A stretch of 53,342 nucleotides of DNA from an uncultured Brachyspira sp. (GTDB taxonomy: Bacteria > Spirochaetota > Brachyspiria > Brachyspirales > Brachyspiraceae). A model generated the notes under the pieces. That model was not told the DNA's origin. It saw only the letters and a list, made by a program, of their open reading frames with translations, and did no database searches. Below are positions 25,837-34,456 of the stretch, in pieces; position 1 is the first letter of the stretch; each line of letters begins with the position of its first letter. The position numbers were made by a program, and so were the translations under genes. The stretch lies in contig NZ_CASEGO010000006.1 in the NCBI RefSeq assembly GCF_949287625.1, positions 1 through 53,342 on the forward strand, given 5' to 3'.

Positions 25837-26889
25837 ATGATTAAAGTAAGTGTAGTAATACCAGTCTATAATGCTGAAAAGTATTTAGAAAAATGTTTAG
25901 ATAGTGTAATTAATCAAACTTTAAAAGAAATAGAAATTATATGTATAGATGATTGTTCTACAGATAAGAGTTATTCAATACTAGAAAAATACAGAGAGAA
26001 AGATAATAGAATAGTAGTTATAAAAAATGAAACCAATCAGGGAATAGGCAATAATAGGAATATTGGCATAAGAAATGCTAAAGGTGAGTATTTGGCATTT
26101 ATAGATAATGATGATTTTTATTCAGAAAATTTTTTATATGATTTGTTTTATACAGCTAAAAAATATGATTCTGATATATGTTATACAAATACTATATTTA
26201 GAGGCAAAGAAGAGTATGATATTATAATTGATAATGATACAAAAGATGATTATGTAATGGATTGTACCTTACCTTCTTATTTTTATTTATATTCTGATAA
26301 AGGTATTTGTGATGATAAATTATGGCCTTGGGAAGTTTGGGGTAAAATTTGGAAAAGAGATTTTATAATTAAAAATAATATTACATTTATTAATTCTAAT
26401 TATTTTGAGGATTTAGTATTTTTATTAGAAAGTGTCGTTTATAGCCCTAAAATGTCGATTAATGATAATGCTAAATATTATTATGTAAATGTTTCTACTT
26501 CTGCAGGAAGTTCAAAACGTTCTGTTGAAAATGATATAAGAAATTATACAGCTATGTTTGATAGAATATTTAATATATATTATAAAAAATCGTATAAAAA
26601 TATCAGCTATGTATTAGACAGATTTGTTTTAGAAGTTTATAAATTTTATAACAATATAGAAAATAAAAAAATATTTTACAGAGAACTTTCCAATAACATG
26701 ATAAATATTATATCAAATAGAAATAATGTATATCCAAATATTAAGATGTTAAGAAGTATGTATATTTGTCTCATTGATAAAAAAAGTATAAAGCAATTTG
26801 AGAGTATATTTTTTAAATATAAATTTATTACTAAAATATTACCAAGATTTATGCTTAAACACTTGAGAAAAAATAGTATTATATTTTAA
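25837..26889 (+). CDS. GT2-family glycosyltransferase
   Basis: 350 aa, cytoplasmic or membrane-associated GT-A-fold enzyme. The N-terminal nucleotide-sugar domain is standard: VSVVIPVYNAEKYLEKCLDS, IEIICIDDCSTDKS and GIGNNRNIGIRNAKGEYLAF. The DxD-type motif is FIDNDDFYS, and a WGKIWKRDFI acceptor region follows. It resembles enzymes that build lipooligosaccharide or capsule side chains. The C-terminal third is very AT-rich, basic helix. It is the first of three AT-rich glycan genes in the same direction, with a weak ribosome site. Donor and acceptor are unknown. Confidence 0.88.
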   Translation: MIKVSVVIPVYNAEKYLEKCLDSVINQTLKEIEIICIDDCSTDKSYSILEKYREKDNRIVVIKNETNQGIGNNRNIGIRNAKGEYLAFIDNDDFYSENFLYDLFYTAKKYDSDICYTNTIFRGKEEYDIIIDNDTKDDYVMDCTLPSYFYLYSDKGICDDKLWPWEVWGKIWKRDFIIKNNITFINSNYFEDLVFLLESVVYSPKMSINDNAKYYYVNVSTSAGSSKRSVENDIRNYTAMFDRIFNIYYKKSYKNISYVLDRFVLEVYKFYNNIENKKIFYRELSNNMINIISNRNNVYPNIKMLRSMYICLIDKKSIKQFESIFFKYKFITKILPRFMLKHLRKNSIIF

Positions 26890-26932
26890 TATTTATATTA
26901 CTTATTTTATGAATTTTGTTTTGGAGTTTTTT

Positions 26933-27928
26933 ATGAATTATTATGATTATTATGAATTGCTATATAGTTTATCTTCTATGATACCTATAAAAAAATACAG
27001 GTTGTTATTCAGAGATATTTCTCAAAAGATTATAAAAAGTTATTATAGGACAGAATATCTTATAAATATTAACAATAGAAAAAAATTAGATGAAGATGAT
27101 TTTATAATTTTATGGGTTGGCGGAGGATTATGCGGTCAGATAAGAAAGTATATATTAGGAAAATATATAGAAATAAAATATAATAAGAAAGTAAAATATG
27201 ATTTAAATTGGTATAAATATAATGGATTAGATGACAGTAAAAGATTGAATAGAAATTTTGATCTTTTGAATATTTTTCCTGATTTGGATTTTAAAATAGC
27301 TGCAGATAATGAAATTAATATATATAAAAGTTGTTTTGAAATTAATTCAGAGCCTCTTTATGATTGGCATAGTTTTATTATTGATAATAAAAAACTGTAT
27401 TTGGATGGAACTCCAAATGATAGAGATTGTTTTTATGAGATAAAATCATCAATATTTGATAAACTTGATTTTGATAAATATTTATATAATAAATTGAGTG
27501 AAAAAAATAAAATTATCTTGGAAGATATTAGAAATACTAATTCTGTTTCGGTACATATTAGAATGGGTGATTTTAAGGTGCATAATAGTATTTTAGACGA
27601 TAATTATTATATTAAATCTATAGATGATATTATATGTAAATTAAATAATATTACTCCTAAGTTTTTCTTTTTTTCAGATGATGTAAAATATGTAAGAAAA
27701 AATATATTATGTAAACTTAAAAAAGGCTATGAATATGTTATTGTAGATGAAAATGATAATGATAAAGGATATATTGATTTTTATTTAATGATGAATGCTA
27801 AGCATCAAATTGCTTCTAACGGTTCGTTTGGATACTTTGCTTATTGCTTTAATAAAAATAAAGATAAAATTTTGATAACTCCTGAAAATATGAGAGAATA
27901 TTATATAAAAAATATTGATAATATATAA
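26933..27928 (+). CDS. Alpha-1,2-fucosyltransferase-like protein (GT11 family)
   Basis: About 331 aa. The GT11 pattern is clear: an N-terminal GGGLCGQIRKYILGKYIEIK (the family's GGLGNQ-like loop), the donor motif VSVHIRMGDF (HxRxGD), FFFFSDDVKYVRKN, and a C-terminal DFYLMMNAKHQIASNGSFGY. This family adds fucose to surface glycans, often in molecular mimicry of host sugars. The first loop is slightly atypical (GGGLCGQ rather than GGLGNQ). The frame opens at 26909, but GGAG six bases before ATG 26933 makes the ninth codon the likely start. Confidence 0.83.
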   Translation: MNYYDYYELLYSLSSMIPIKKYRLLFRDISQKIIKSYYRTEYLININNRKKLDEDDFIILWVGGGLCGQIRKYILGKYIEIKYNKKVKYDLNWYKYNGLDDSKRLNRNFDLLNIFPDLDFKIAADNEINIYKSCFEINSEPLYDWHSFIIDNKKLYLDGTPNDRDCFYEIKSSIFDKLDFDKYLYNKLSEKNKIILEDIRNTNSVSVHIRMGDFKVHNSILDDNYYIKSIDDIICKLNNITPKFFFFSDDVKYVRKNILCKLKKGYEYVIVDENDNDKGYIDFYLMMNAKHQIASNGSFGYFAYCFNKNKDKILITPENMREYYIKNIDNI

Positions 27929-27971
27929 AATTAATTATAGATAAAAAATTATATGTATTTAATGGATTTAT

Positions 27972-29021
27972 ATGTATAAAAATAGAAAAATATATTTACT
28001 TTCTTTTTATAGTCTAAGTTTATATCCTTCTTCATGCAGATTTTTTAGTCAGGCATGTGAGTTTAATATTTTTGATAATATACTTTTATATAATGAATAC
28101 AATTTACCAAAAGATGAAAAGTTTGATAAAATCTTAAAAGATAAATTAAAGTCAGATATAAGAGGCTTTGGGTATTGGTGCTGGAAACCTTTTATTGTAT
28201 TGAAAACTTTAGAAGATATGGAAAATAATGATATATTAGTATATGCTGATATTGGATGTCATTTAAGCAAAGATGGTATAAATCGTTTTTATGAGTATTT
28301 AGATATGGTTATTGAATATGAGAGTATTTGTTCTACTCTTGGTTTTAAAGAAAAACAATTTACAAAATCAGATATATTCAATTATTTTAATGTTTTAAAT
28401 GATATAAATATTACAGATACGTTTCAAAGACCTGCTACTTTTTTTATTTTAGAGAAAACTTCTAGTAATATAGAATTTGTTAGAAAATGGCTCAATGTAT
28501 TTTATGATGATTTCTCTTTAGTAGATGATAGCCCTTCAAAGATAAAAAATTTTGATGGTTTTATTGAAAATAGGCATGATCAGAGTATTTTTTCTGTACT
28601 TTCAAAGATTTTTAATATAAAAACTATAGATACACATGAATTTGATTCTAATAATTATAAATATCCTATTTTATTTAAAAGAGATAAAAAAGATATATAT
28701 GATTTTATTATAAATTTTTCTAATTGTCCTAATATAATAAAAAATGTATCATGGCTTATTTCATCTAGTAAATATAGAGAAATGTTAAGAAAGTATATAA
28801 AATTAAATTTAAAAGAGTTTATAGTTCTATATTTTAAAGAAAATAAGAATGTTTCAAAGTTCAAATATATTAAAAGCGGTAATTTATTTTTAGATATAAT
28901 AATAAGAATTATTTTTAATATGTTAAAAAATGAACTATTAATAGGTATAGAAAATACTATTAGTTCTATTATAGGTTTAATTAAAAATATGTCTAAGTAT
29001 GGGGATCCTTTTAATATTTAG
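27972..29021 (+). CDS. Putative glycosyltransferase of a surface-glycan locus
   Basis: 349 aa. Motifs resemble a GT-A-like bacterial family found in polysaccharide loci: RGFGYWCWKPFIVLKTLEDM, NDILVYADIGCHLS (possibly the DxD region, here ADIG), TFQRPATFFILEKT and RHDQSIFSVLSKIFN. The C-terminal 100 residues are basic and hydrophobic and may bind the membrane. No signal peptide was seen. Start ATG 27972 has GGAT nearby. It follows the fucosyltransferase by 43 bases and shares its strong A/T bias, so the three genes probably form one unit. The activity is inferred from motif style and context. Confidence 0.65.
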   Translation: MYKNRKIYLLSFYSLSLYPSSCRFFSQACEFNIFDNILLYNEYNLPKDEKFDKILKDKLKSDIRGFGYWCWKPFIVLKTLEDMENNDILVYADIGCHLSKDGINRFYEYLDMVIEYESICSTLGFKEKQFTKSDIFNYFNVLNDINITDTFQRPATFFILEKTSSNIEFVRKWLNVFYDDFSLVDDSPSKIKNFDGFIENRHDQSIFSVLSKIFNIKTIDTHEFDSNNYKYPILFKRDKKDIYDFIINFSNCPNIIKNVSWLISSSKYREMLRKYIKLNLKEFIVLYFKENKNVSKFKYIKSGNLFLDIIIRIIFNMLKNELLIGIENTISSIIGLIKNMSKYGDPFNI

Positions 29022-29061
29022 TTAATAGTTTTATATTTTTAAATTATAAATGTTTTATGTA

Positions 29062-29089
29062 TTGTTTATTATCAAAAAAGGTATATAAT
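29062..29089 (+). promoter_or_regulatory. Possible galT promoter
   Basis: TTGTTT (29062-29067), 16 bases, TATAAT (29084-29089), about 74 bases upstream of the galT ATG. Confidence 0.45.
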
Positions 29090-29162
29090 AGATTTATATT
29101 AAAAAATGAAATAATAATATTAAAATATATTAAATATAATTAATAAAATAGGAGAAATAAAT

Positions 29163-30137
29163 ATGGCAGAATTGCGTTACAACCCATTACTTGGAGATTA
29201 TGTTATGATAGCTAGTCATAGGCAGACACGTCCGCAGATGCCTAAAGATTATTGTCCGTTTTGTCCTGGAAGCGGAAAAGTTCCAGATAATTATGATGTT
29301 TATAAATATGATAATGACTTTCCTGCCTTATCATTTGAACCTCCTTATCCAGATGAAGTAGATAACGGTAAAATGTTTAAAACAGCACCATCTATAGGTA
29401 AATGTGAAGTTATTTTGTATTCTCCAGACCATAATACTACTTTACCTGAACTTCCTGTTGAGCATATTGCTAAATTAGTAGCTTTATGGCAAGAGAGAAT
29501 GAAAGTTATAGCTGAAAATAAAAAAATAAAATATATTATGCCTTTTGAAAATAAAGGAGAAGTTGTAGGTGTTACTATGCCGCATCCTCATGGTCAAATA
29601 TACGGCTACAGCTGGATACCTTTAAGAATTAAAAGAAAAATAGAAATGGCTTCCAGCTATTATAATACTAACTGCAGAAATCTTTTTATGGATATGTTGG
29701 AACAGGAATTAGAAGACAATAGAAGAATAATTTTTGAAAATGATCATTTCATATGTTTTTTGCCTTTTGCTGCAGAATATCCTTATGGTATAATGATAAT
29801 GCCTAAAAAGAAAACACTTTCAATAACTGATTTTAATAAAGAAGAGAGTTTATCACTTGCTGATGCTTTAAAAAAGGCTGCTTCTACATTAGATTTATTA
29901 TTTGATATGAAGTTTCCTTATATGATGTGTATGTACAGTGCTCCAGTAAATGATGGATTTAATTATAATGATATATGGAATTATCATATAGAGTTTTTCC
30001 CGCCTATGAGAAGTAAAGAAAAACAGAAATTCAATGCTTCTTCAGAAACAGGTGCTTGGGCTACCTGCAATCCTACAAGCCCAGAAGAGATGGCCGCTCA
30101 GTTAAGAACAGCATACATTAGATATATGGGAATGTAG
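29163..30137 (+). CDS. galT: Galactose-1-phosphate uridylyltransferase (GalT, HIT-like)
   Basis: 324-aa enzyme that exchanges UMP between UDP-glucose and galactose-1-phosphate (Leloir pathway). The active-site motif is MPHPHGQIYG, whose second His carries UMP. The zinc-site pair is CPFCPGS near residue 32. Other matches are ELRYNPLLGDYVMIASHRQ, then RPQ, at the N terminus and NYHIEFFPPM near the end. The start has strong AGGAGA. It fits the surrounding surface-sugar genes by supplying UDP-hexoses. The next gene starts at the base after its stop, so translation is probably coupled. Confidence 0.93.
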   Translation: MAELRYNPLLGDYVMIASHRQTRPQMPKDYCPFCPGSGKVPDNYDVYKYDNDFPALSFEPPYPDEVDNGKMFKTAPSIGKCEVILYSPDHNTTLPELPVEHIAKLVALWQERMKVIAENKKIKYIMPFENKGEVVGVTMPHPHGQIYGYSWIPLRIKRKIEMASSYYNTNCRNLFMDMLEQELEDNRRIIFENDHFICFLPFAAEYPYGIMIMPKKKTLSITDFNKEESLSLADALKKAASTLDLLFDMKFPYMMCMYSAPVNDGFNYNDIWNYHIEFFPPMRSKEKQKFNASSETGAWATCNPTSPEEMAAQLRTAYIRYMGM

Positions 30138-31133
30138 GTGCATTTAAAAATTACAGTTATTATTCCTCATAGGATTGGTGAAAATATAGAAAAAACGTTA
30201 GCAGGGGTATATCTTTCTAATTACCCTAAGGAAGATATTGAGATTTTTCAGGCTGAGGGTACACATCCTACTGTTCAGAGAAATGAGTGCATTAAACAAT
30301 CTATGGGGGATATAGTATATTTTATAGATAATGATTCTATTATCAGTGCTGATAACATGAAAGAAGCAAGCATCATATTTGAGCATGATGAAAAAGTGGC
30401 AATAGTAGGAGGTCCTGCAGTTCATAAGGTAAACTCTTTAGTTGAAATGTATATTGACAGATGTATGCGTTCTTATTATGCGGTAGGACCTATAGCCAAC
30501 AGATATAGAGTTAATAATACTGATATAAAAGAGGGTACAGACAGAGATGTTATTCTTTGCAATTTATTTGTAAGGCGTGATGTATTATTTGAGGCTGGAC
30601 TTTTTGATGAGAGTTTGTATCCTAATGAAGAAAATGCTTTGATAGACAAGATTCTTTCTCTTGGATATAAATTAATATATAATCCGAAGATAGTAGTAGA
30701 GAGACCCCCAAGAGCGAATTTAAAACTCTATATAAAAATGCTTCTTAATTACGGCAGAGGAAGACTGGAACAGCTTTTTAGAGATTTTAACAGTAAAAAT
30801 TTAATATTTACTTTGCCGGCATTATTTTCGCTCTATATAGTTTTATGTCCGATAATATTTGCATTATACAATATTTTTAAAGTAAACATAATGAAATTTT
30901 ATTTTCTTCCATTATATGTTTACATAATATTGACAGTATTGGCAGGTTTTATATATGCTGTAAATGATAAAGGATTTATTTATAAAATAATGGGTATTTT
31001 CATATATCCTTTTATGTTTTTTGTGACACACTTTTTTTACGGATTTGGATTTTTTTACGGCATTTTAAGAATTGTAACGAAATTTAGAAGAATTGCTAAA
31101 TTTTCTGTAAAAAAATATAAATCTTTTGGGTAA
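30138..31133 (+). CDS. Membrane GT2 glycosyltransferase
   Basis: 331 aa, GTG start immediately after the galT stop. It has an N-terminal GT-A domain (KITVIIPHRIGENIEKTLAG; YFIDNDSIIS as the metal-binding DxD; GGPAVHKVNS; GLFDESLYPNEENALI as the ED-containing acceptor motif). A C-terminal membrane part of three helices begins near residue 229 (FTLPALFSLYIVLCPIIFAL, then YVYIILTVLAGFIYAV, then FFVTHFFYGFGFFYGIL). This layout is typical of polyprenyl-linked or lipid-linked sugar transfer at the inner membrane. It is translationally coupled to galT. Acceptor unknown. Confidence 0.88.
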   Translation: MHLKITVIIPHRIGENIEKTLAGVYLSNYPKEDIEIFQAEGTHPTVQRNECIKQSMGDIVYFIDNDSIISADNMKEASIIFEHDEKVAIVGGPAVHKVNSLVEMYIDRCMRSYYAVGPIANRYRVNNTDIKEGTDRDVILCNLFVRRDVLFEAGLFDESLYPNEENALIDKILSLGYKLIYNPKIVVERPPRANLKLYIKMLLNYGRGRLEQLFRDFNSKNLIFTLPALFSLYIVLCPIIFALYNIFKVNIMKFYFLPLYVYIILTVLAGFIYAVNDKGFIYKIMGIFIYPFMFFVTHFFYGFGFFYGILRIVTKFRRIAKFSVKKYKSFG

Positions 31134-31233
31134 ATTTTGTAAATTTATAACATATAAGGATAATTACATATTGTAAAAATTGCAAAAATGTATAGTCTTT
31201 AATTAATTAATTTTTTAGGTTTGTAAAAAAAGA

Positions 31234-31722
31234 ATGAATATTAAATATATACTATTAATTTTAGGCATATGTACAAGCAATTTGTTTTGTATGTATAATT
31301 TTAATGAAAATGGAAGTCTTATTCCATTAAATATGATAAGAGTGAATAATTATGTTACCGATATTAATAATATATCCTTTGAAGATTATTCTCCTAATTT
31401 AAGTATTTTAGGTTTTCCTATGCTTAGCAGCTTTTTAATAGCTGAAAAGAAGCTGCCTATATTAAGTATTTTCTTAGAGCTTTATCAGTTTATGGGATAT
31501 ACTAAAGAAGTATCTTCTCATGTCAGTCATTTAGGTTTTTTTACTACATTAAAGACTGTAGAGTATTTTTTTGTACAGGGCAGTAAAGATGTATCTGTTT
31601 CATTCTCATACTCATCTACAATGAATGTTAATTATAATTCTATGATAAGGGATTTATCTGCTTCATATTCGGACAGAACTTCAGGTACAAGTATGTTATT
31701 TTCTTTTAATTTTTATATATGA
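31234..31722 (+). CDS. Small secreted hypothetical protein
   Basis: 162 aa. The N-terminal hydrophobic stretch KYILLILGICTSNLFCMYN is a Sec signal and may be a weak lipobox (NLFC). The mature part has amphipathic strands (VSVSFSYSSTMNVNY, then GTSMLFSFNFYI) ending in a C-terminal aromatic, a pattern seen in outer-membrane barrel proteins, though it is too short for a full barrel. The ribosome site is weak (AGG 13 bases away), so the start is less sure. No family recognised. Confidence 0.65.
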   Translation: MNIKYILLILGICTSNLFCMYNFNENGSLIPLNMIRVNNYVTDINNISFEDYSPNLSILGFPMLSSFLIAEKKLPILSIFLELYQFMGYTKEVSSHVSHLGFFTTLKTVEYFFVQGSKDVSVSFSYSSTMNVNYNSMIRDLSASYSDRTSGTSMLFSFNFYI

Positions 31723-31797
31723 TATTAATAGGATATATTATTTGTTAGAAAATGTTTAAAAATTATAATAAAGTTTGCTTTTTATTAAAATAAATAT

Positions 31798-31826
31798 TTG
31801 CAAATTATAATTATTTATGATATATT
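31798..31826 (+). promoter_or_regulatory. Possible cmk-rpsA promoter
   Basis: TTGCAA (31798-31803), 17 bases, TATATT (31821-31826), about 35 bases upstream of the cmk GTG start. Confidence 0.4.
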
Positions 31827-31861
31827 GTATAGAAAATTATTTTAATTAAAAAAGGTTATAT

Positions 31862-32533
31862 GTGTCTGATATACATGAAATAATTACTCTTGATGGTCCT
31901 TCTGGGGCAGGTAAAAGTACAATAGCAAAATTAACAGCGAAGAAATTGTCTTTTAAATATTTAGACACAGGTGCTATGTACAGAGCAGTAACCTTATATA
32001 TGATTAAACATAATATTAATACAGATAATAACAATGAAGTCATATCCGCTCTTAATAATTTAAATATCAGTTTTGATAATGCTGGAAGAATATATTTAGA
32101 TAATGAAGATGTAACAGAAGAGATAAGAAGTTCTGAAGTGGTAAATCTAGTATCTAAAGTATCATCTATCAGTGTTGTAAGACAAAATATGGTATCTCTA
32201 CAGAGAAAAATAGCTGAAGGTGGTAATTATGTAGTAGATGGCAGGGATATAGGCAGTGTGGTTTTCCCTAATGCTAAATATAAGTTTTATATGGACGCTT
32301 CTTTAGATGAAAGAGCAAAACGCAGATACAATGAAGAATTATCCAAAGGTAAGACACTTACTTATGAAGAGGTTAGGGAAAGCATAAGAAAGAGAGATGA
32401 GTTTGACTCAAATAGAAAAGATAGTCCGCTAGTGGTTCCAGATAATGCATATATTATTGATACTACAAGTATGACTATAGATGAAGTTGCAGAAAAAATC
32501 ACTAATGTGATTTTAAATAAACAATCTAATTAA
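31862..32533 (+). CDS. cmk: Cytidylate kinase
   Basis: 223-aa NMP kinase that phosphorylates CMP and dCMP. The P-loop is TLDGPSGAGKSTIAKLTAKK, the CMP-binding motif is YLDTGAMYRAVTLY, and the other hallmarks are VVDGRDIGSVVFPNAKYKFY and the lid DERAKRRYNEEL. Length is normal. It starts at GTG with AAAGG upstream; an overlapping ATG at 31860 is in another frame. rpsA follows by 49 bases, the classical cmk-rpsA pairing, so co-transcription is expected. Confidence 0.95.
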   Translation: MSDIHEIITLDGPSGAGKSTIAKLTAKKLSFKYLDTGAMYRAVTLYMIKHNINTDNNNEVISALNNLNISFDNAGRIYLDNEDVTEEIRSSEVVNLVSKVSSISVVRQNMVSLQRKIAEGGNYVVDGRDIGSVVFPNAKYKFYMDASLDERAKRRYNEELSKGKTLTYEEVRESIRKRDEFDSNRKDSPLVVPDNAYIIDTTSMTIDEVAEKITNVILNKQSN

Positions 32534-32582
32534 CAGTTGGATATATTTTTAACCTGTGAAAGTGCAGGAGGGAGAAGGAACA

Positions 32583-34247
32583 ATGGAAGATAATAAAAAT
32601 CTATCAAATGATGAAATTGAATTTCGTAAGGCTTTAGAGGAAAGTGATAATACTTCTTTGAGCCGAGGAAAAATCATTAAAGGTAAAGTAGTTCAATTTG
32701 ACGATACAGACGTTTTCATAGATTTTGAATCTAAATCTGAAGGTAAAATTAAAAGAAATGAATTTGATAAAGAACCTATTATTGGTGAAGAAATAGAAGC
32801 TATTGTTTCAGGGGAAGATGATAAAGGTTATGTTATTTTATCTAAAAGCGAAATAGATAAGAGAAGATCTCAAGAATTAATAGATAATGCTGTAAAAAAT
32901 AATAGTACAGTTACTGGTGTTGTTAAAGAGGTTATTAAAGGCGGATTTAAAGTATCTATAATGGGACATCAGGCTTTTTGTCCGTTTTCTCAAATAGATA
33001 TAGCTAGAGGAATTAAAGAGACTGATTATATAGGCAATGAGTATGAGTTTAGAGTAATTAAGAAAAATGGAAGAGATGTTGTAGTATCAAGAAGAGCTTT
33101 GTTAGAGGAAACTCAAAATGCAAGTATAGAAAGTTTCTTAAACAATCTTAAAGAAAATGATATTATTAATGGTAAAGTAAAAAATATAGAAAAATTCGGT
33201 GCTTTTATAGAAATAACTCCCGGATTTGATGGTTTTCTTGCCATACCTAATATGTCTTGGGATAAAGTTATTAATCCTAAATCTATAATATCCAAAGGTG
33301 AAGAGAGAATGTTTAAAGTTCTCCATATTGATAAAGAAAACAGAAAAGTTGATTTAGGTATTAAGCAGCTTGATGAAGATCCTTGGGGTAAATTTGTAGA
33401 ACAATACCATATAGGTGATGTTATTCAAGGTGAAGTTACTAATGTTAAAAAATTCGGTGCTTTTGTTAAAGTTGCTGATGGTATAGAAGGTTTAGTTCAT
33501 GTTTCTGATTTAAGCTGGAATTCACATGTTAATAATCCTAATGATTTCGTTAAAAAGGGTGCTTTCTTAGAATGTAAAATACTTGATATGGATGCAGCTG
33601 AAAGAAAACTTACTTTGGGATTAAAACAAGTAAAAGAAAATCCTTGGGATACTGTTGAAAAAGATTTCCCTGTAAAATCAAGCGTAAAATGTAAAGTAAA
33701 AAGAATAATAAAAAACTTTGCTGTATTTGAACTTCCTAATGGTTTGGAAGGAATATGCGATATAAGCGATTTTGATTGGAGAAATAATATAGTTAATATG
33801 AAAGACTATATTAAAGAGGGTGAAGATGTTAATATGGTTATCATGTCTATAGACAGAGATAAACAAAGAATTAAATTAAGCTACAAACATACTAAAGAAA
33901 GTCCTTGGAGATTATTTGAAAAAGCTCATCCTCAAGGTTCTATAGTTGATGGTACTGTTAAAGCTATAGTTGATTCTGGTGCTATTGTTTCTTTGGAAGA
34001 TGACTTGGAAGGATATATGCATGTTTCTCAGGTTGAAATTCCTAAAGGAAGTACTTTAGAAGAAGTTGTTAAAGTTGGTGAAACTTATCCGTTTGTTGTA
34101 AGAGAAGTTAATCAAAGTAAAAGAAGAATATCTCTTTCAAGAAGAGAGTATATGGAAGCTCAAAACAAAAAAGAAACTCAAAATTATATTTCTAAAGCAG
34201 AACCTACTTCTTTAACTTATAATCCTTTTGATAATATAAATAATTAA
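32583..34247 (+). CDS. rpsA: 30S ribosomal protein S1
   Basis: About 554 aa with six S1 RNA-binding repeats in tandem. Repeat starts are GKIIKGKVVQFDDTDVFIDF, NSTVTGVVKEVIKGGFKV, NDIINGKVKNIEKFGAFIEI, GDVIQGEVTNVKKFGAFVKV, KSSVKCKVKRIIKNFAVFEL and GSIVDGTVKAIVDSGAIVSL. Repeats 3 and 4 are closest to consensus (FGAF...GLVHVSDLSW). It binds mRNA leaders on the 30S subunit. The frame opens at GTG 32556, but AGGAGGGAGAAGG lies inside that extension and ATG 32583 follows it, so the shorter form is correct. A strong terminator ends the unit. Confidence 0.95.
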   Translation: MEDNKNLSNDEIEFRKALEESDNTSLSRGKIIKGKVVQFDDTDVFIDFESKSEGKIKRNEFDKEPIIGEEIEAIVSGEDDKGYVILSKSEIDKRRSQELIDNAVKNNSTVTGVVKEVIKGGFKVSIMGHQAFCPFSQIDIARGIKETDYIGNEYEFRVIKKNGRDVVVSRRALLEETQNASIESFLNNLKENDIINGKVKNIEKFGAFIEITPGFDGFLAIPNMSWDKVINPKSIISKGEERMFKVLHIDKENRKVDLGIKQLDEDPWGKFVEQYHIGDVIQGEVTNVKKFGAFVKVADGIEGLVHVSDLSWNSHVNNPNDFVKKGAFLECKILDMDAAERKLTLGLKQVKENPWDTVEKDFPVKSSVKCKVKRIIKNFAVFELPNGLEGICDISDFDWRNNIVNMKDYIKEGEDVNMVIMSIDRDKQRIKLSYKHTKESPWRLFEKAHPQGSIVDGTVKAIVDSGAIVSLEDDLEGYMHVSQVEIPKGSTLEEVVKVGETYPFVVREVNQSKRRISLSRREYMEAQNKKETQNYISKAEPTSLTYNPFDNINN

Positions 34248-34280
34248 AACAGAAGATAAATAAAAAATAAATTATAAAAT

Positions 34281-34322
34281 CCTAATATTATAATAGCTTT
34301 ATTATGATATTAGGGTTTTTTA
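34281..34322 (+). terminator. Terminator after rpsA
   Basis: CCTAATAT(TATAATA) (from 34281) pairs with TTATGATATTAGG (to 34314), followed by GTTTTTTATT. Confidence 0.85.
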
Positions 34323-34374
34323 TTACATTTTTTGTTTTGGAAATGTTTTTAATATTATCTAACTTGATGCAATA

Positions 34375-34402
34375 TTGACAGCAATATTTTTTTATATATA
34401 AT
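34375..34402 (+). promoter_or_regulatory. Promoter of the GT28 glycolipid synthase gene
   Basis: TTGACA (34375-34380), 16 bases, TATAAT (34397-34402), about 55 bases before ATG 34457. Confidence 0.65.
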
Positions 34403-34456
34403 TATTATAAAAATGCTTAATTTCATTTTGCATAATTTTTTATAAAGGGCTAAATT

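Noticed and set aside
25837..29021. Complete polysaccharide locus with transport genes
   Set aside because: Only transferases are visible; no flippase, polymerase or ABC transporter is in the window.
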